Shown here: positions 30,948 to 39,322 of the stretch, one piece after another | Numbering within the stretch: the stretch's first letter is position 1 | Layout: every line of letters starts with the position of its first letter | Notes under the pieces: model-generated | Seen by the model: only the letters and a program-made list of their open reading frames with translations | Databases searched by the model: none | Told to the model about the DNA's origin: nothing | Translations under genes and position numbers: made by a program | DNA from: CALHVX01 sp964640725 | Lineage (GTDB): Bacteria; Pseudomonadota; Gammaproteobacteria; Pseudomonadales; Azotimanducaceae | Length of the DNA: 64,000 nt | NCBI GenBank assembly: GCA_964640725.1 | Contig: CAZXIJ010000010.1 | Location: 62,001 to 126,000 of the forward strand | Direction: 5' to 3'

Positions 30948-32245
30948 GGCATGCCTCGTAACCGCTCTGCTCGGCGCAGGGGCCGCGCAAAGAGCTCCGC
31001 CAGGTCCGCGGCCTGATCAAAACCGTGCACCGGGCTGAACACCAGCTCGATAGACCACTTGGTCCGGAAACCTTCCGCCTCCAGCGGGTTCGCCAGCCCC
31101 ATGCCGCAGACGACCAGGTCCGGCTGGTCGAGCCGAACACGATCCAGCTGAGCGTCCACGTCCTGCCCCTCGGCAACACGAACGCTCCCCGGCAGCAGCG
31201 GCAATTCTGCCGCCAGCAGGCGCCGGTCAAGGAACGGCACGCCGACTTCGTGCAGCGCCATGCCGCACTCGCGGTTCAGGAAACGGGCGAGCGGGATCTC
31301 GAGTTGGGAGTCTGGCAAAAAGCTGATCGAGCGGCCGCTCAAGGTGTCCGCCACCCGCTTTACCGCCTCGCGAGCCCGCGCCCGGGGACGGGCGAGCGCT
31401 GCATCGATTTTGACTTCCGGCACGTCGAAGACTGCGGCGGCGGCGCGCAGCCAGGCCTCAGTACCTTCAACGCCAAAGGGATAGGGCGCTTCTACAAGGC
31501 GCGCACCGCGCGCTTCGCAGGCTCGCGCCGTGCTGCCGAGAAAGGGCTGAGCGGCCAGCACCTGAGTGTGCGGCCCAATGGCCACATCGTTGGTTCCCGA
31601 ACGGCCCGGATAAAATCGGTAGCTGGATATGCCCATGGCATCGAACAGCCGCGCAAACTGGTCTTCGACCACATCAGGCAATGCGCCCAGCACCAGCAGC
31701 TCGGGGCTGGCGGCGGCGGTCGCGGCGGGTGATTGCTCAATCAACGACTGCAGGCAGGCGTCTTCGCCTTCTGTAAAGGTCGTCTCAATGCCGCTGCCTG
31801 AATAGTGGAGCACCCGCACCCGCCCCTGGTGCATCTGCGACAGGCGTGCCGCCGCGTTGCTCAGGTCAATCTTGATGACTTCGGACGGGCAGGAGCCAAC
31901 GAGGAACAACGTGCGGATATCCTGGCGCCGCTCCAGCAACTCGCCCACCACCCGGTCAATCTCGTCATGGCAATCCGCCATGCCAGACAGATCACGATCG
32001 TCAAGGATCGCGGTTGCGAAGCGCGGCTCGGCAAAAATCATGACGCCGGCTGCGGACTGCACCAGGTGGGCGCAGGTGCGCGAACCAACGACGAGAAAAA
32101 AAGCGTCCTGAATCTTGCGGTGCAGCCAGACAATGCTGGTCAGGCCGCAGAAAACCTCGCGCTGTCCGCGCTCGCGAAGAATAAAACGATCACAATCCGC
32201 AACGTCTGCGGCGGAGGATTGCTGCACAACAGGCGCGCCGGTCAC
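30944..32245 (-). CDS. bchN: Dark-operative protochlorophyllide reductase subunit N
   Basis: BchN is the NifD-like subunit that pairs with BchB. It carries three of the cluster ligands as Cys in CDRFILRERGQREVFCGLT and in the segment with SRTCAHLVQSAAGVMIFAEP. I assign a GTG start at 32245 that overlaps the bchF stop (GTGA), giving 433 residues starting MTGAPVVQQSSAADVADC. A longer open frame to 32422 overlaps bchF and has no family similarity. The order bchF-bchN-bchB-bchH-bchL-bchM is canonical. Confidence 0.95.
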   Translation of the reverse strand: MTGAPVVQQSSAADVADCDRFILRERGQREVFCGLTSIVWLHRKIQDAFFLVVGSRTCAHLVQSAAGVMIFAEPRFATAILDDRDLSGMADCHDEIDRVVGELLERRQDIRTLFLVGSCPSEVIKIDLSNAAARLSQMHQGRVRVLHYSGSGIETTFTEGEDACLQSLIEQSPAATAAASPELLVLGALPDVVEDQFARLFDAMGISSYRFYPGRSGTNDVAIGPHTQVLAAQPFLGSTARACEARGARLVEAPYPFGVEGTEAWLRAAAAVFDVPEVKIDAALARPRARAREAVKRVADTLSGRSISFLPDSQLEIPLARFLNRECGMALHEVGVPFLDRRLLAAELPLLPGSVRVAEGQDVDAQLDRVRLDQPDLVVCGMGLANPLEAEGFRTKWSIELVFSPVHGFDQAADLAELFARPLRRAERLRGMP

Positions 32246-32781
32246 GAGTGCACCGCCCCGCCGGCGGCTGCCGGCGCGATGGCCGCGGTATCGGCGCCTG
32301 CGCTCGCCGCCCCGAGCCTGGCACGACGAAACTTGATCAGGTACTGAGCGGCGTTGATCAGGTACAGCGTATACGCCACCAGAGCGACCAGCATCTGCTC
32401 CACCTGGGTGCCCAGGGACCATGCAAACATGAGCACGTACGCCAGGTGCGCAACGATCACGACGTTACTGACCACGTCTTCCCAAAAGAAAGCCGGGACA
32501 AACAGGTATTGGCCGAACACCGCTTTTTCCCAAAACGCCCCGGTAACCATGATCAAAAGCAAAATCAGGGTCTTGACCAGGACCGACAGAGCGGCCAGGT
32601 CGTGCCCCTCGCCGGTGAGCAGGAAGCGGCAAACCAGCACGGCGCTGACGGCAAAGACGACAAACTGGACCGGCGCGAGAACGCCCTGGACCAAGGTCCA
32701 TCGGGACTCGTCCCGCCGGCGCCGCTGCGCCTCGGTGTAAAGCAGCTTCTGCTGCTGGCGGTGCTGTGCGCGACTCTTCAT
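32242..32781 (-). CDS. bchF: 3-vinyl bacteriochlorophyllide hydratase
   Basis: BchF hydrates the C3-vinyl group to hydroxyethyl, a step specific to bacteriochlorophyll a and b synthesis. The 179-residue membrane protein starts MKSRAQHRQQQKLLYTEAQR and has about four hydrophobic segments. The central motif GAFWEKAVFGQYLFVPAFFW, followed by EDVVSNVVIVAHLAYV, is typical. The ATG at 32781 is preceded by GGGAGG, so it is preferred to the GTG/ATG options further upstream. It is the first gene of the operon running to puhE, and its promoter region carries two PpsR-type sites. Confidence 0.95.
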   Translation of the reverse strand: MKSRAQHRQQQKLLYTEAQRRRRDESRWTLVQGVLAPVQFVVFAVSAVLVCRFLLTGEGHDLAALSVLVKTLILLLIMVTGAFWEKAVFGQYLFVPAFFWEDVVSNVVIVAHLAYVLMFAWSLGTQVEQMLVALVAYTLYLINAAQYLIKFRRARLGAASAGADTAAIAPAAAGGAVHS

Positions 32782-33207
32782 AGGCCTCCCAGTGAGCAAA
32801 CGTGCTCGCCCATGCACTTAGGCCAGCAACCGAGCGATCCTTGGACCGACAGTGCTGAAACCCCCAGCGCCATATTGGTCCCAGATCTTGAAAGTGTCAA
32901 CTTTTGTTTACGCTTTGATGTTGCATCCGGTTGACAACCTCGCGGGCATTCCCTACCTTGACGCTTTGGGAGCAAGGGTGCCTGTTCCTTCCGTTCATTC
33001 GGTACGCCGAAGTTCCGGTCAGTGAGTCAGGTGCCAATATCGGCTGATCAGGTCGCGTAGAGACGCTGACCAACGGAACCGGATTCGACTGAATGGCGTT
33101 GCTTCTTTAGAAAATCTGCTCGCCGTCATCCCTCGAGGGGCGAGCACCTTTGAATAACGAAACTTCGCCCCCGAGCCGAACCGAGCGCCGGCTGCACTGG
33201 GGGAACA
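32782..33207. promoter_or_regulatory. Divergent bchF / aerR regulatory region
   Basis: This 426-bp intergenic region separates the bchF operon (minus) from aerR-ppsR (plus). The bchF-proximal half holds two PpsR-type operators. On the minus strand a TTGACA (complement of 32895-32900) lies inside the first operator, followed after about 17 bp by CAATAT, a plausible bchF promoter. The aerR leader contains a 7-bp hairpin (GCTCGCC / GGCGAGC, 33118-33145). No coding sequence is recognised here. Confidence 0.65.
32895..32936. promoter_or_regulatory. Tandem PpsR/CrtJ operators upstream of bchF
   Basis: Site 1 (32895-32912) is TGTCAACTTTTGTTTACG, a TGT-N12-ACG variant. Site 2 (32919-32936) is TGTTGCATCCGGTTGACA, a perfect TGT-N12-ACA. 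They are 6 bp apart, and site 1 overlaps the likely -35 box of bchF. Closely spaced pairs are how CrtJ/PpsR tetramers bind at bchC in Rhodobacter. Confidence 0.75.
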
Positions 33208-34071
33208 ATGTCCTACACAGGTTTCTTGAGCGACGCGATCGAAACGCTGGCCCTGCGCCCGCGCGCGCCATCGCCCTACGCAAGTAAATTGCTAGGCGTT
33301 CTCACCCGCGAAGTGATTCCGAACCTTGAACCCGGGAGCTATCAGGAACCCGGCCACGAGCCCGAGATCCTTGAAGAACTGGCCGCCAGCCTGGGCACGC
33401 GCTACCCGAAAGTTGTCGCGACCCTGACGCAGCTGTTGCTGGAAAGCCGGGTCGCCGATGCTCAGGCCCTCATTGGCGCGCAGGAGCGCGTGCCGCTGCC
33501 CGAAACCACGATCAACCTCGAGATCCTCGCGAAGAGCGCCGAGCTGCTGGGCTTGCTGTGGGAGCGCGATCTCTGCGACTTTAATGCAGTCACGGTCGGG
33601 GTCATGCAGCTTCAGCACATCATGCGAACGCTGTCCCGGCACGCCAACGATATCGAATCGCACAGCGGTCACCATCACCGGATTCTGCTCGCTCCGACCG
33701 AGGGCGAAGACCACACCTTTGGGCTGTGCATGCTTGGCGACTTCCTGATTCGCTCGGGGTGGGACGTGGCCGGCGGGCCAGGGATCAGCCGCCAGGAAAC
33801 CCTCGCCGCCCTGGCGCGGGAAAATTTTGATATCGCGGGCTTCACGATCTCTGACGAGCGCTGGCTGCCCGTGCTGACAGAGACCATCGCCGCTGCCCGC
33901 AGCGAGAGCCTGAATCAGGGCCTGCGAATCCTCGTTGGCGGGCCGCTGCTTAGAAAACAGCCCTCGCTGGCCGGCACGGTCGGCGCTGACGGCTCGGCCA
34001 GCGACGCACCGGCCGCGCTGCGCGTGGCTCGAGAGCTGGTCGCGCCCCGCAGCGCTATGGCCCGGCAGTAG
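33208..34071 (+). CDS. aerR: B12-binding transcriptional antirepressor of the AerR/PpaA family
   Basis: AerR/PpaA proteins bind cobalamin and antagonise CrtJ/PpsR, coupling photosystem expression to light. The 287-residue protein has a helical N-terminal half and a cobalamin-binding Rossmann-like half from about residue 150. The segment SHSGHHHRILLAPTEGEDHT precedes it, followed by GLCMLGDFLIRSGWDVAGG and RILVGGPLL. The classical DxHxxG ligand motif is absent, as in other AerR proteins. The His-rich stretch is the likely axial-ligand area, by inference. It lies directly upstream of ppsR, the conserved arrangement. Confidence 0.9.
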   Translation: MSYTGFLSDAIETLALRPRAPSPYASKLLGVLTREVIPNLEPGSYQEPGHEPEILEELAASLGTRYPKVVATLTQLLLESRVADAQALIGAQERVPLPETTINLEILAKSAELLGLLWERDLCDFNAVTVGVMQLQHIMRTLSRHANDIESHSGHHHRILLAPTEGEDHTFGLCMLGDFLIRSGWDVAGGPGISRQETLAALARENFDIAGFTISDERWLPVLTETIAAARSESLNQGLRILVGGPLLRKQPSLAGTVGADGSASDAPAALRVARELVAPRSAMARQ

Positions 34072-34101
34072 GCCAGCGAAGATGACGCTGAACCCTCCCT
34101 C

Positions 34102-35499
34102 GTGACCGCAGAAGCCCTGACGGACAAGTCCCTGCGCAACGTCGCGCGAGAAGTTCTGGTCGAAGCCGGCAGCGATGTCGCGCTGCTGCTCGAGCCGGAC
34201 GGCACGATCCTGGACGTGCAGGTGCACACAGCAAGCCTGCGCAACAAGATCGACGAGAGCTGGCGCGGCAAGCGCTGGCAGGAAACGGTCAGCCTCGAAA
34301 GCGTGACCAAGATCGACGAGCTACTGTCCAACGGCGATCACGACGACCGTACCTGGCGCCAGGTCAATCACCCGACCGGCGATGGCACGCTGGACGTGCC
34401 CATTCGGTACCGCACCTTTTCGCTCGGACGCGGCAACAAGCTGCTCGGGCTCGGTCACGATCTGACGCCGATCGCCAATCTGCAGCAGCAGCTCATGAGC
34501 GTGCAACGCGCCGCGGAGCAGGACTACTGGCAGCTGCGCCAGGCCGAGTCCAAGTACCGGCTGCTGTTTCAGAGCACCATCGAAGCCGTGCTCGTGATCG
34601 ATGCCGAGCGGCTGGTCATCGAAGAGGCGAACGCCGTCGCGCAGACTCTCTTTGGCTGGGACCGCGCGCCGGAAAACCGCGCCCTGTGGTCCCTGTTCAC
34701 CAAGGCAGAGGAGGCCGAGGCCCGCAAACTTCTGACGAGCGCCGCGAACAGCGGCCACGCAGAGAGCAGCGGCCTGAAGCTGAAAGATCTGGAATCGCCG
34801 GTTCGCGCCATCGCGACGCTGCTGCGCCAGGGCAATGCGGCCGCCTACATTCTGCAGATCCAGACCCGAGACCAGGTCGAGCTGCCGCAGGCGAATGCGG
34901 GCGCCATGGCCGTCCAGTTCTACGACGGCATGCCAGATGCATTCGTCATTACCGACAACTCCGGCTCCGTGCGCTTCGCGAATGCTGCCTTTGCAGACCT
35001 GACGGCCCTGCCGCACCGGGATCAGGCCATTGGCACGGGTCTGAGCACGTGGCTCGGACGGACCGATGTCGACCTCAACGTCCTTATGGCCAACCTGCGC
35101 GAGCACGCGCAGGTCCGCTACTTCCAGACCCAGCTGCGCTCGTCCCATGACCTGATCTCCGAAGTGGAGGTCAGCGCGGCGAGCCTGGGCGAGGACAGCG
35201 CCAACCCAAGCTACGGCTTCGTGATTCGCGACGCCAGCAGCCGCACGACCAACGGCGTCGCCGACGTTGCCAGCAGCCGCTCCATCGAGGAGCTGACAGA
35301 ACTGGTCGGGCGAGTACCGCTGAAGGAGCTGGTCCGGGAGTCGTCAGACCTGATCGAGCGTTTCAGCATCGAGGCTGCTCTGAAACTGACCGGCAACAAC
35401 CGTGCCGCTGCCGCCGACATGCTCGGCCTGAGCCGGCAGAGCCTGTACGTCAAAATGCGTCGCTACGACATCGCCGACAAGCGCGGCACGGACGACTAG
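34102..35499 (+). CDS. ppsR: PAS-domain repressor PpsR/CrtJ
   Basis: PpsR/CrtJ represses bch, crt and puc genes by binding TGT-N12-ACA palindromes. The 465-residue protein has an N-terminal PAS-like domain, a linker helix with LQQQLMSVQRAAEQDYWQLR, two further PAS domains (about residues 155-260 and 275-385) and a C-terminal Fis-type helix-turn-helix, LTGNNRAAAADMLGLSRQSL. A GTG start at 34102 is used; no in-frame ATG fits. The whole sequence contains no cysteine, so disulfide or sulfenic-acid redox sensing proposed for some homologues cannot apply. Five operator-like regions in the window are presumable targets. Confidence 0.95.
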   Translation: MTAEALTDKSLRNVAREVLVEAGSDVALLLEPDGTILDVQVHTASLRNKIDESWRGKRWQETVSLESVTKIDELLSNGDHDDRTWRQVNHPTGDGTLDVPIRYRTFSLGRGNKLLGLGHDLTPIANLQQQLMSVQRAAEQDYWQLRQAESKYRLLFQSTIEAVLVIDAERLVIEEANAVAQTLFGWDRAPENRALWSLFTKAEEAEARKLLTSAANSGHAESSGLKLKDLESPVRAIATLLRQGNAAAYILQIQTRDQVELPQANAGAMAVQFYDGMPDAFVITDNSGSVRFANAAFADLTALPHRDQAIGTGLSTWLGRTDVDLNVLMANLREHAQVRYFQTQLRSSHDLISEVEVSAASLGEDSANPSYGFVIRDASSRTTNGVADVASSRSIEELTELVGRVPLKELVRESSDLIERFSIEAALKLTGNNRAAAADMLGLSRQSLYVKMRRYDIADKRGTDD

Positions 35500-35562
35500 C
35501 CCCGGACTCGGCGCGGGCCGAGCCCGCGCGCCTGCCCAGAGGGCAAACTGTCAACTTAAAAG

Positions 35563-35580
35563 TGTCAGTTTTAATTGACA
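35563..35580. promoter_or_regulatory. PpsR/CrtJ operator upstream of bchG
   Basis: TGTCAGTTTTAATTGACA is a perfect palindromic TGT-N12-ACA site 29 bp before the bchG ATG. Its right arm contains TTGACA (35575-35580), a likely -35 box, so repressor binding would block polymerase. An additional TGTCA half-site lies at 35549-35553. Confidence 0.8.
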
Positions 35581-35609
35581 CTCTTGAGAAAACGGCTTAG
35601 CGTCAGGTG

Positions 35610-36524
35610 ATGTCCCTGCCCTCCGCCAGCGCCGTCCTCGAGCTCCTGAAACCGGTCACCTGGTTTGCGCCGATGTGGGCTTTCATGTGCGGCGTCGTTT
35701 CCGCCGGCTTCGCCATCAACGGCGATGCGCCCTGGCTTGCCGTCGGCCTCGGCGCGCTGCTCGCCGGGCCCCTGGTCTGCGGCACGAGCCAGGCCGTCAA
35801 TGACTGGTTCGATCGCGACGTGGACGCCATCAACCAACCGGACCGTCCGGTCCCGTCAGGCCGCATCCCGGGCCGCTGGGGCCTGTACATCGGGGTTCTG
35901 TGGACGGTTCTGTCGCTGGCGGTGGCTGCCTGGCTGGGCTGGACCGTACTGATGGCCGCCGCCTTCGGGCTGATCATGGCCTGGATCTATTCAGCCCCGC
36001 CCCTGCGCCTCAAGCGCAACGGCTGGTGGGGCAACACAGCTTGCGCCATCTGCTACGAGGGCGTGCCCTGGCTGACCGGTGCGATGGTGGTCGCAGCGAT
36101 CCTGCCCGACTGGCGCACCACGACCGTCGCCCTGCTCTACAGTTTGGGCGCGCACGGCATCATGACCCTGAACGACTTCAAGTCTGTGTCCGGCGACCGC
36201 CGCATGGGCATCGACAGCTTGCCCGTGCTGCTCGGCACCAGCCGCGCAGCAACGCTGGCCTGCTTCACCATGCTGCTGCCGCAGGTCATCGTCATCGCGC
36301 TGCTGCTGTTATGGGGCTTCCCCGCCCACGCTTTGCTGATCGGCATTGCCCTGAGCGTTCAGTTGCTGCTGATGCGCAGCTTGCTCGCGGAGCCCGCGGC
36401 CCGCGCCGCCTGGTACAACGCAACGGGCACCACGCTGTACGTGCTCACGATGCTGGTGGCTGCTCATGCGCTGCGCAGTGCCGCTGCTCTTGGCAGCGCC
36501 GCTGCTCTTGGCAGCGCAGGCTAG
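35610..36524 (+). CDS. bchG: Bacteriochlorophyll synthase (geranylgeranyl transferase)
   Basis: BchG is a UbiA-family prenyltransferase that esterifies bacteriochlorophyllide a with geranylgeranyl or phytyl diphosphate. The 304-residue protein has about eight or nine membrane segments and the two Asp-rich motifs NDWFDRDVDAINQPDRP and NDFKSVSGDRRMGIDSLP. Translation could use GTG 35607 or ATG 35610; I use the ATG. The C-terminus carries a small in-frame duplication (AALGSAAALGSAG) from an 18-bp tandem repeat. It is followed by a pucC-like gene and bchP, the conserved order. Confidence 0.96.
   Translation: MSLPSASAVLELLKPVTWFAPMWAFMCGVVSAGFAINGDAPWLAVGLGALLAGPLVCGTSQAVNDWFDRDVDAINQPDRPVPSGRIPGRWGLYIGVLWTVLSLAVAAWLGWTVLMAAAFGLIMAWIYSAPPLRLKRNGWWGNTACAICYEGVPWLTGAMVVAAILPDWRTTTVALLYSLGAHGIMTLNDFKSVSGDRRMGIDSLPVLLGTSRAATLACFTMLLPQVIVIALLLLWGFPAHALLIGIALSVQLLLMRSLLAEPAARAAWYNATGTTLYVLTMLVAAHALRSAAALGSAAALGSAG
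36480..36515 (+). repeat. 18-bp perfect tandem repeat at the bchG 3' end
   Basis: GCCGCTGCTCTTGGCAGC occurs twice in a row (36480-36497 and 36498-36515), encoding the AALGSAAALGSAG tail of BchG. It looks like a recent replication-slippage duplication in a dispensable C-terminal tail. Confidence 0.85.
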
Positions 36525-36535
36525 GGCGCGCCAAG

Positions 36536-37963
36536 GTGACAGCCACCCAGCAACCGTCAGCCGCACAGGCGACCGGGCACCTTGGCTGGCTCGGCATTGT
36601 TCGGCTGGGGCTGGTCCAGACCAGCCTGGGCGCCATCGTTGTGCTCACCACCAGCACCATGAATCGAGTGATGGTCGTCGAGCACATGCTGCCGGCCATG
36701 ATTCCCGGCGCCCTGGTCGCGCTGCACTATCTGATCCAGCTGTCGCGTCCGCGGCTTGGGCACGCGTCCGACGTGATGCGGCGCCGGACCCCGATGGTCC
36801 GTCTGGGCATGTTGGTCCTGGCCCTGGGCGGTATTCTCGCGGCCCTGGCAACGGCGCTCATGGCTACCCAGCCCGGGTACGGCACCGCGTTGGCGGTGCT
36901 TGCATTCTCCCTGATCGGAGTCGGTGTCGGCGCTTCCGGCACCTCGCTGCTGGCCCTGCTGGCAGCCCTGGTGCCCGACCACCGTCGGGCGGCTGCCGGC
37001 AGCATGGTCTGGATCATGATGATCGTCGGCTTCGTGCTGACCGCGGGCATCGCGGGGCAGTTCATGGACCCCTTCTCCGGGACCCGCCTGGTCGTCATCA
37101 CCGCAATCGTCGCTGCCATCGCCGTGACCGTCACGTTCACCGCCACCCATGGCCTGGAGCCGCGTCACGCCGCCCCTGCGCCAACCCTGGAAGACAAGCC
37201 AGCCAACGCTGCGCCACCCGTTGCCTTCCGGGAGGTACTGAGCGAGGTGTGGGACGAAGCCCGGGCCCGCCAGTTTACGATCTTCGTATTCGTTTCCATG
37301 TTGGCCTACAGCACCCAGGACCTCTTGCTCGAGCCCTTCGCCGGCACTGTGTTTGGTCTCAGCCCTGGCGCATCGACCCAACTTGCAGGCGTGCAGAATG
37401 GCGGAGTGCTGCTCGGCATGTTGCTGGTCGCGGCCCTGGGCACCCGGTTCGCCGGCGCACGTCTCGGCTCTCTCAAGTTCTGGACCATCACCGGCTGCAT
37501 CGGCTCGGCGCTGGCCCTCGCCAACCTGGCATGGGCCGGCTTCGCCGGCCCGCCCTGGCCGCTCAAGGCCTCGGTCTTCGCGCTTGGCATTGCCAACGGC
37601 TGCTTCGCCGTCGCGGCAATTGCAACCATGATGGCGCTGGCAGGCCAGGGACGAAAAGGCCGGGAAGGGGTCCGCATGGGTTTGTGGGGCGCGGCCCAGG
37701 CCATCGCCTTTGCCCTGGGTGGGTTCCTGGGCACCGCGCTGTTCGACCTGCTGCGCGCCCTTGAGCTCACGCCGGCGACAGCCTATGCCTGCGTATTCGC
37801 GATCGAAGCCCTGATTTTCCTCTGCGCAGCAGCGCTGGCCCGAAAGGTTCAGCACAGCGCAGCAACAACCAAACACCAGACTGCCGCGAGCAGCAGCGAA
37901 CACGCCTCTATGGGCGTGAAAGCGGCACTGGCCAACAACAACCGCTGGAGGTTGACCTCATGA
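36536..37963 (+). CDS. PucC/LhaA-family bacteriochlorophyll-associated MFS protein (ORF428 type)
   Basis: A polytopic membrane protein of about 475 residues in the BCD family, paralogous to LhaA. Diagnostic blocks are QTSLGAIVVLTTSTMNRVMV, STQDLLLEPFAGTVFGLSPG and a C-terminal WGAAQAIAFALGGFLGTALF. Homologues between bchG and bchP (Rhodobacter ORF428/bch2) influence bacteriochlorophyll and complex assembly, but the transported substrate, if any, is unproven. I use the GTG at 36536, 11 bp after bchG. The longer open frame from 35900 is antisense-frame read-through of bchG. The stop overlaps the bchP ATG (ATGA). The C-terminal tail of about 30 residues is Ala/Ser-rich and not conserved. Confidence 0.88.
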   Translation: MTATQQPSAAQATGHLGWLGIVRLGLVQTSLGAIVVLTTSTMNRVMVVEHMLPAMIPGALVALHYLIQLSRPRLGHASDVMRRRTPMVRLGMLVLALGGILAALATALMATQPGYGTALAVLAFSLIGVGVGASGTSLLALLAALVPDHRRAAAGSMVWIMMIVGFVLTAGIAGQFMDPFSGTRLVVITAIVAAIAVTVTFTATHGLEPRHAAPAPTLEDKPANAAPPVAFREVLSEVWDEARARQFTIFVFVSMLAYSTQDLLLEPFAGTVFGLSPGASTQLAGVQNGGVLLGMLLVAALGTRFAGARLGSLKFWTITGCIGSALALANLAWAGFAGPPWPLKASVFALGIANGCFAVAAIATMMALAGQGRKGREGVRMGLWGAAQAIAFALGGFLGTALFDLLRALELTPATAYACVFAIEALIFLCAAALARKVQHSAATTKHQTAASSSEHASMGVKAALANNNRWRLTS

Positions 37964-39213
37964 GCAGAACAGATCGGATCGAGCAGTTCGACGTTATCGT
38001 TGTCGGAGGCGGCCCCGCCGGCGCCACTGCGGCCGAGGCGCTGGGGCGCGAAGGCCACTCCGTCCTGGTGCTGGAGCGCGGCACCCGCATCAAGCCTTGC
38101 GGCGGCGCGATTCCGCCCAGGTTGATCCGGGACTTCGACATCCCCCAACACGTGCTTTGCGCGCACATCAACGAAGCGCGCATCATCGCGCCGAGCGAAC
38201 GCTACGTCGACATGCCCATCGAGGGCGGCTACGTCGGCATGGTCGACCGGGAAACCTTTGACCCCTGGCTGCTGGAAAGAGCCTGCGAGCATCCCGGAGT
38301 GGAGCGGCGCCGCGGCAATTTCCAGAACCTGTTCGAAGGGGCGGGCTGCGTGCGCGTGGAGTACCAGGACCTGGACACCCCGAACCGGGACGTCCGCCAC
38401 GTCGAGGCCAAGCTCATCGTCGGTGCCGACGGCGCCAACTCAACGGTCGTCAGTCAGGGCCTGTACCGCAAGTCACGCCTGTCGCTGGTGACGGACCGCG
38501 CCGAGACCCTGCGGTTTGTGCCGGGCGAAAACCCGATGCACCACGTCGCGGCCTACCACGAAATCGTTGAGACGCCGGCAGACTTTGACGCCGCGCGCCG
38601 CTGTGACGTGTTCTACGACGGCAGTATCTCTCCGGACTTTTACGGCTGGGTGTTTCCCCACGGGAACAAGCTCAGCATCGGCGCTGGCACAGCGCAGCGT
38701 CGCTTCTCCCTGCGTGATGCGGTCGCAGACCTGCGCGAGCGCGCCGGCCTCGCTGATGCGCCGACGATCCGCAAGGAAGGCTCGCCGATCCCGCTGCACC
38801 CGCTGACCCGATGGGACAACGGCCGCAACGTCATCGCCGTCGGCGACGCCGTCGGCGTGGTCGCGCCGTCCTCCGGCGAAGGCATCTACTACGCCATGGT
38901 CAGCGGCCAGCTGGCCGGCGAAGCCGTCGCCAAAGCGCTGGCAACGCAAGACGCAACGGCCCTCAAGATGGCTCGCAAGCAGTTCATGCGCGATCACGGG
39001 CAAACGTTCCGCATGCTCGCGATGATGCAGCGGTTCTGGTACCGGTCTGATGGTCGCAGGGAGCGCTTCGTGAAGATCTGCAACGATCGCGACGTTCAGC
39101 AGCTGACCTGGACGGCTTACATGAACAAGCGTCTGGTGCGCGCCAAGCCGGTCGCCCATGCCAGGATCTTCTTCAAGAATGTGGGACATCTGACCGGACT
39201 GGCGCCCGCCTGA
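37960..39213 (+). CDS. bchP: Geranylgeranyl diphosphate/bacteriochlorophyll reductase
   Basis: BchP is a flavoprotein that reduces three double bonds of the geranylgeranyl tail to phytyl. The 417-residue protein has the FAD-binding motif VIVVGGGPAGATAAEAL at its N-terminus, the family segment KPCGGAIPPRLI, and a second FAD motif NVIAVGDAVGVVAPSSGEGI. It is translationally coupled (ATGA) to the preceding pucC-like gene. In Rhodobacter the next gene is idi; here it is tspO. Confidence 0.96.
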   Translation: MSRTDRIEQFDVIVVGGGPAGATAAEALGREGHSVLVLERGTRIKPCGGAIPPRLIRDFDIPQHVLCAHINEARIIAPSERYVDMPIEGGYVGMVDRETFDPWLLERACEHPGVERRRGNFQNLFEGAGCVRVEYQDLDTPNRDVRHVEAKLIVGADGANSTVVSQGLYRKSRLSLVTDRAETLRFVPGENPMHHVAAYHEIVETPADFDAARRCDVFYDGSISPDFYGWVFPHGNKLSIGAGTAQRRFSLRDAVADLRERAGLADAPTIRKEGSPIPLHPLTRWDNGRNVIAVGDAVGVVAPSSGEGIYYAMVSGQLAGEAVAKALATQDATALKMARKQFMRDHGQTFRMLAMMQRFWYRSDGRRERFVKICNDRDVQQLTWTAYMNKRLVRAKPVAHARIFFKNVGHLTGLAPA

Positions 39214-39322
39214 GTCCTGCCCCCCGCCGCCTGCCAAGGAGACCCTTGGCCGGCCGGCCCCGCGCCCCGCAGCCCGGGCGCAGCCACCCCGCAAGGGCCC
39301 GCTCAGGGCAGCGTCCTAGCCT

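Noticed and set aside
32246..32422. N-terminal extension of bchN
   Set aside because: Overlaps bchF and has no similarity to BchN; the GTG overlapping the bchF stop is a better start.
35900..36535. N-terminal extension of the pucC-like gene through bchG
   Set aside because: This part of the open frame is an out-of-frame reading of bchG; the GTG at 36536 gives the family N-terminus.
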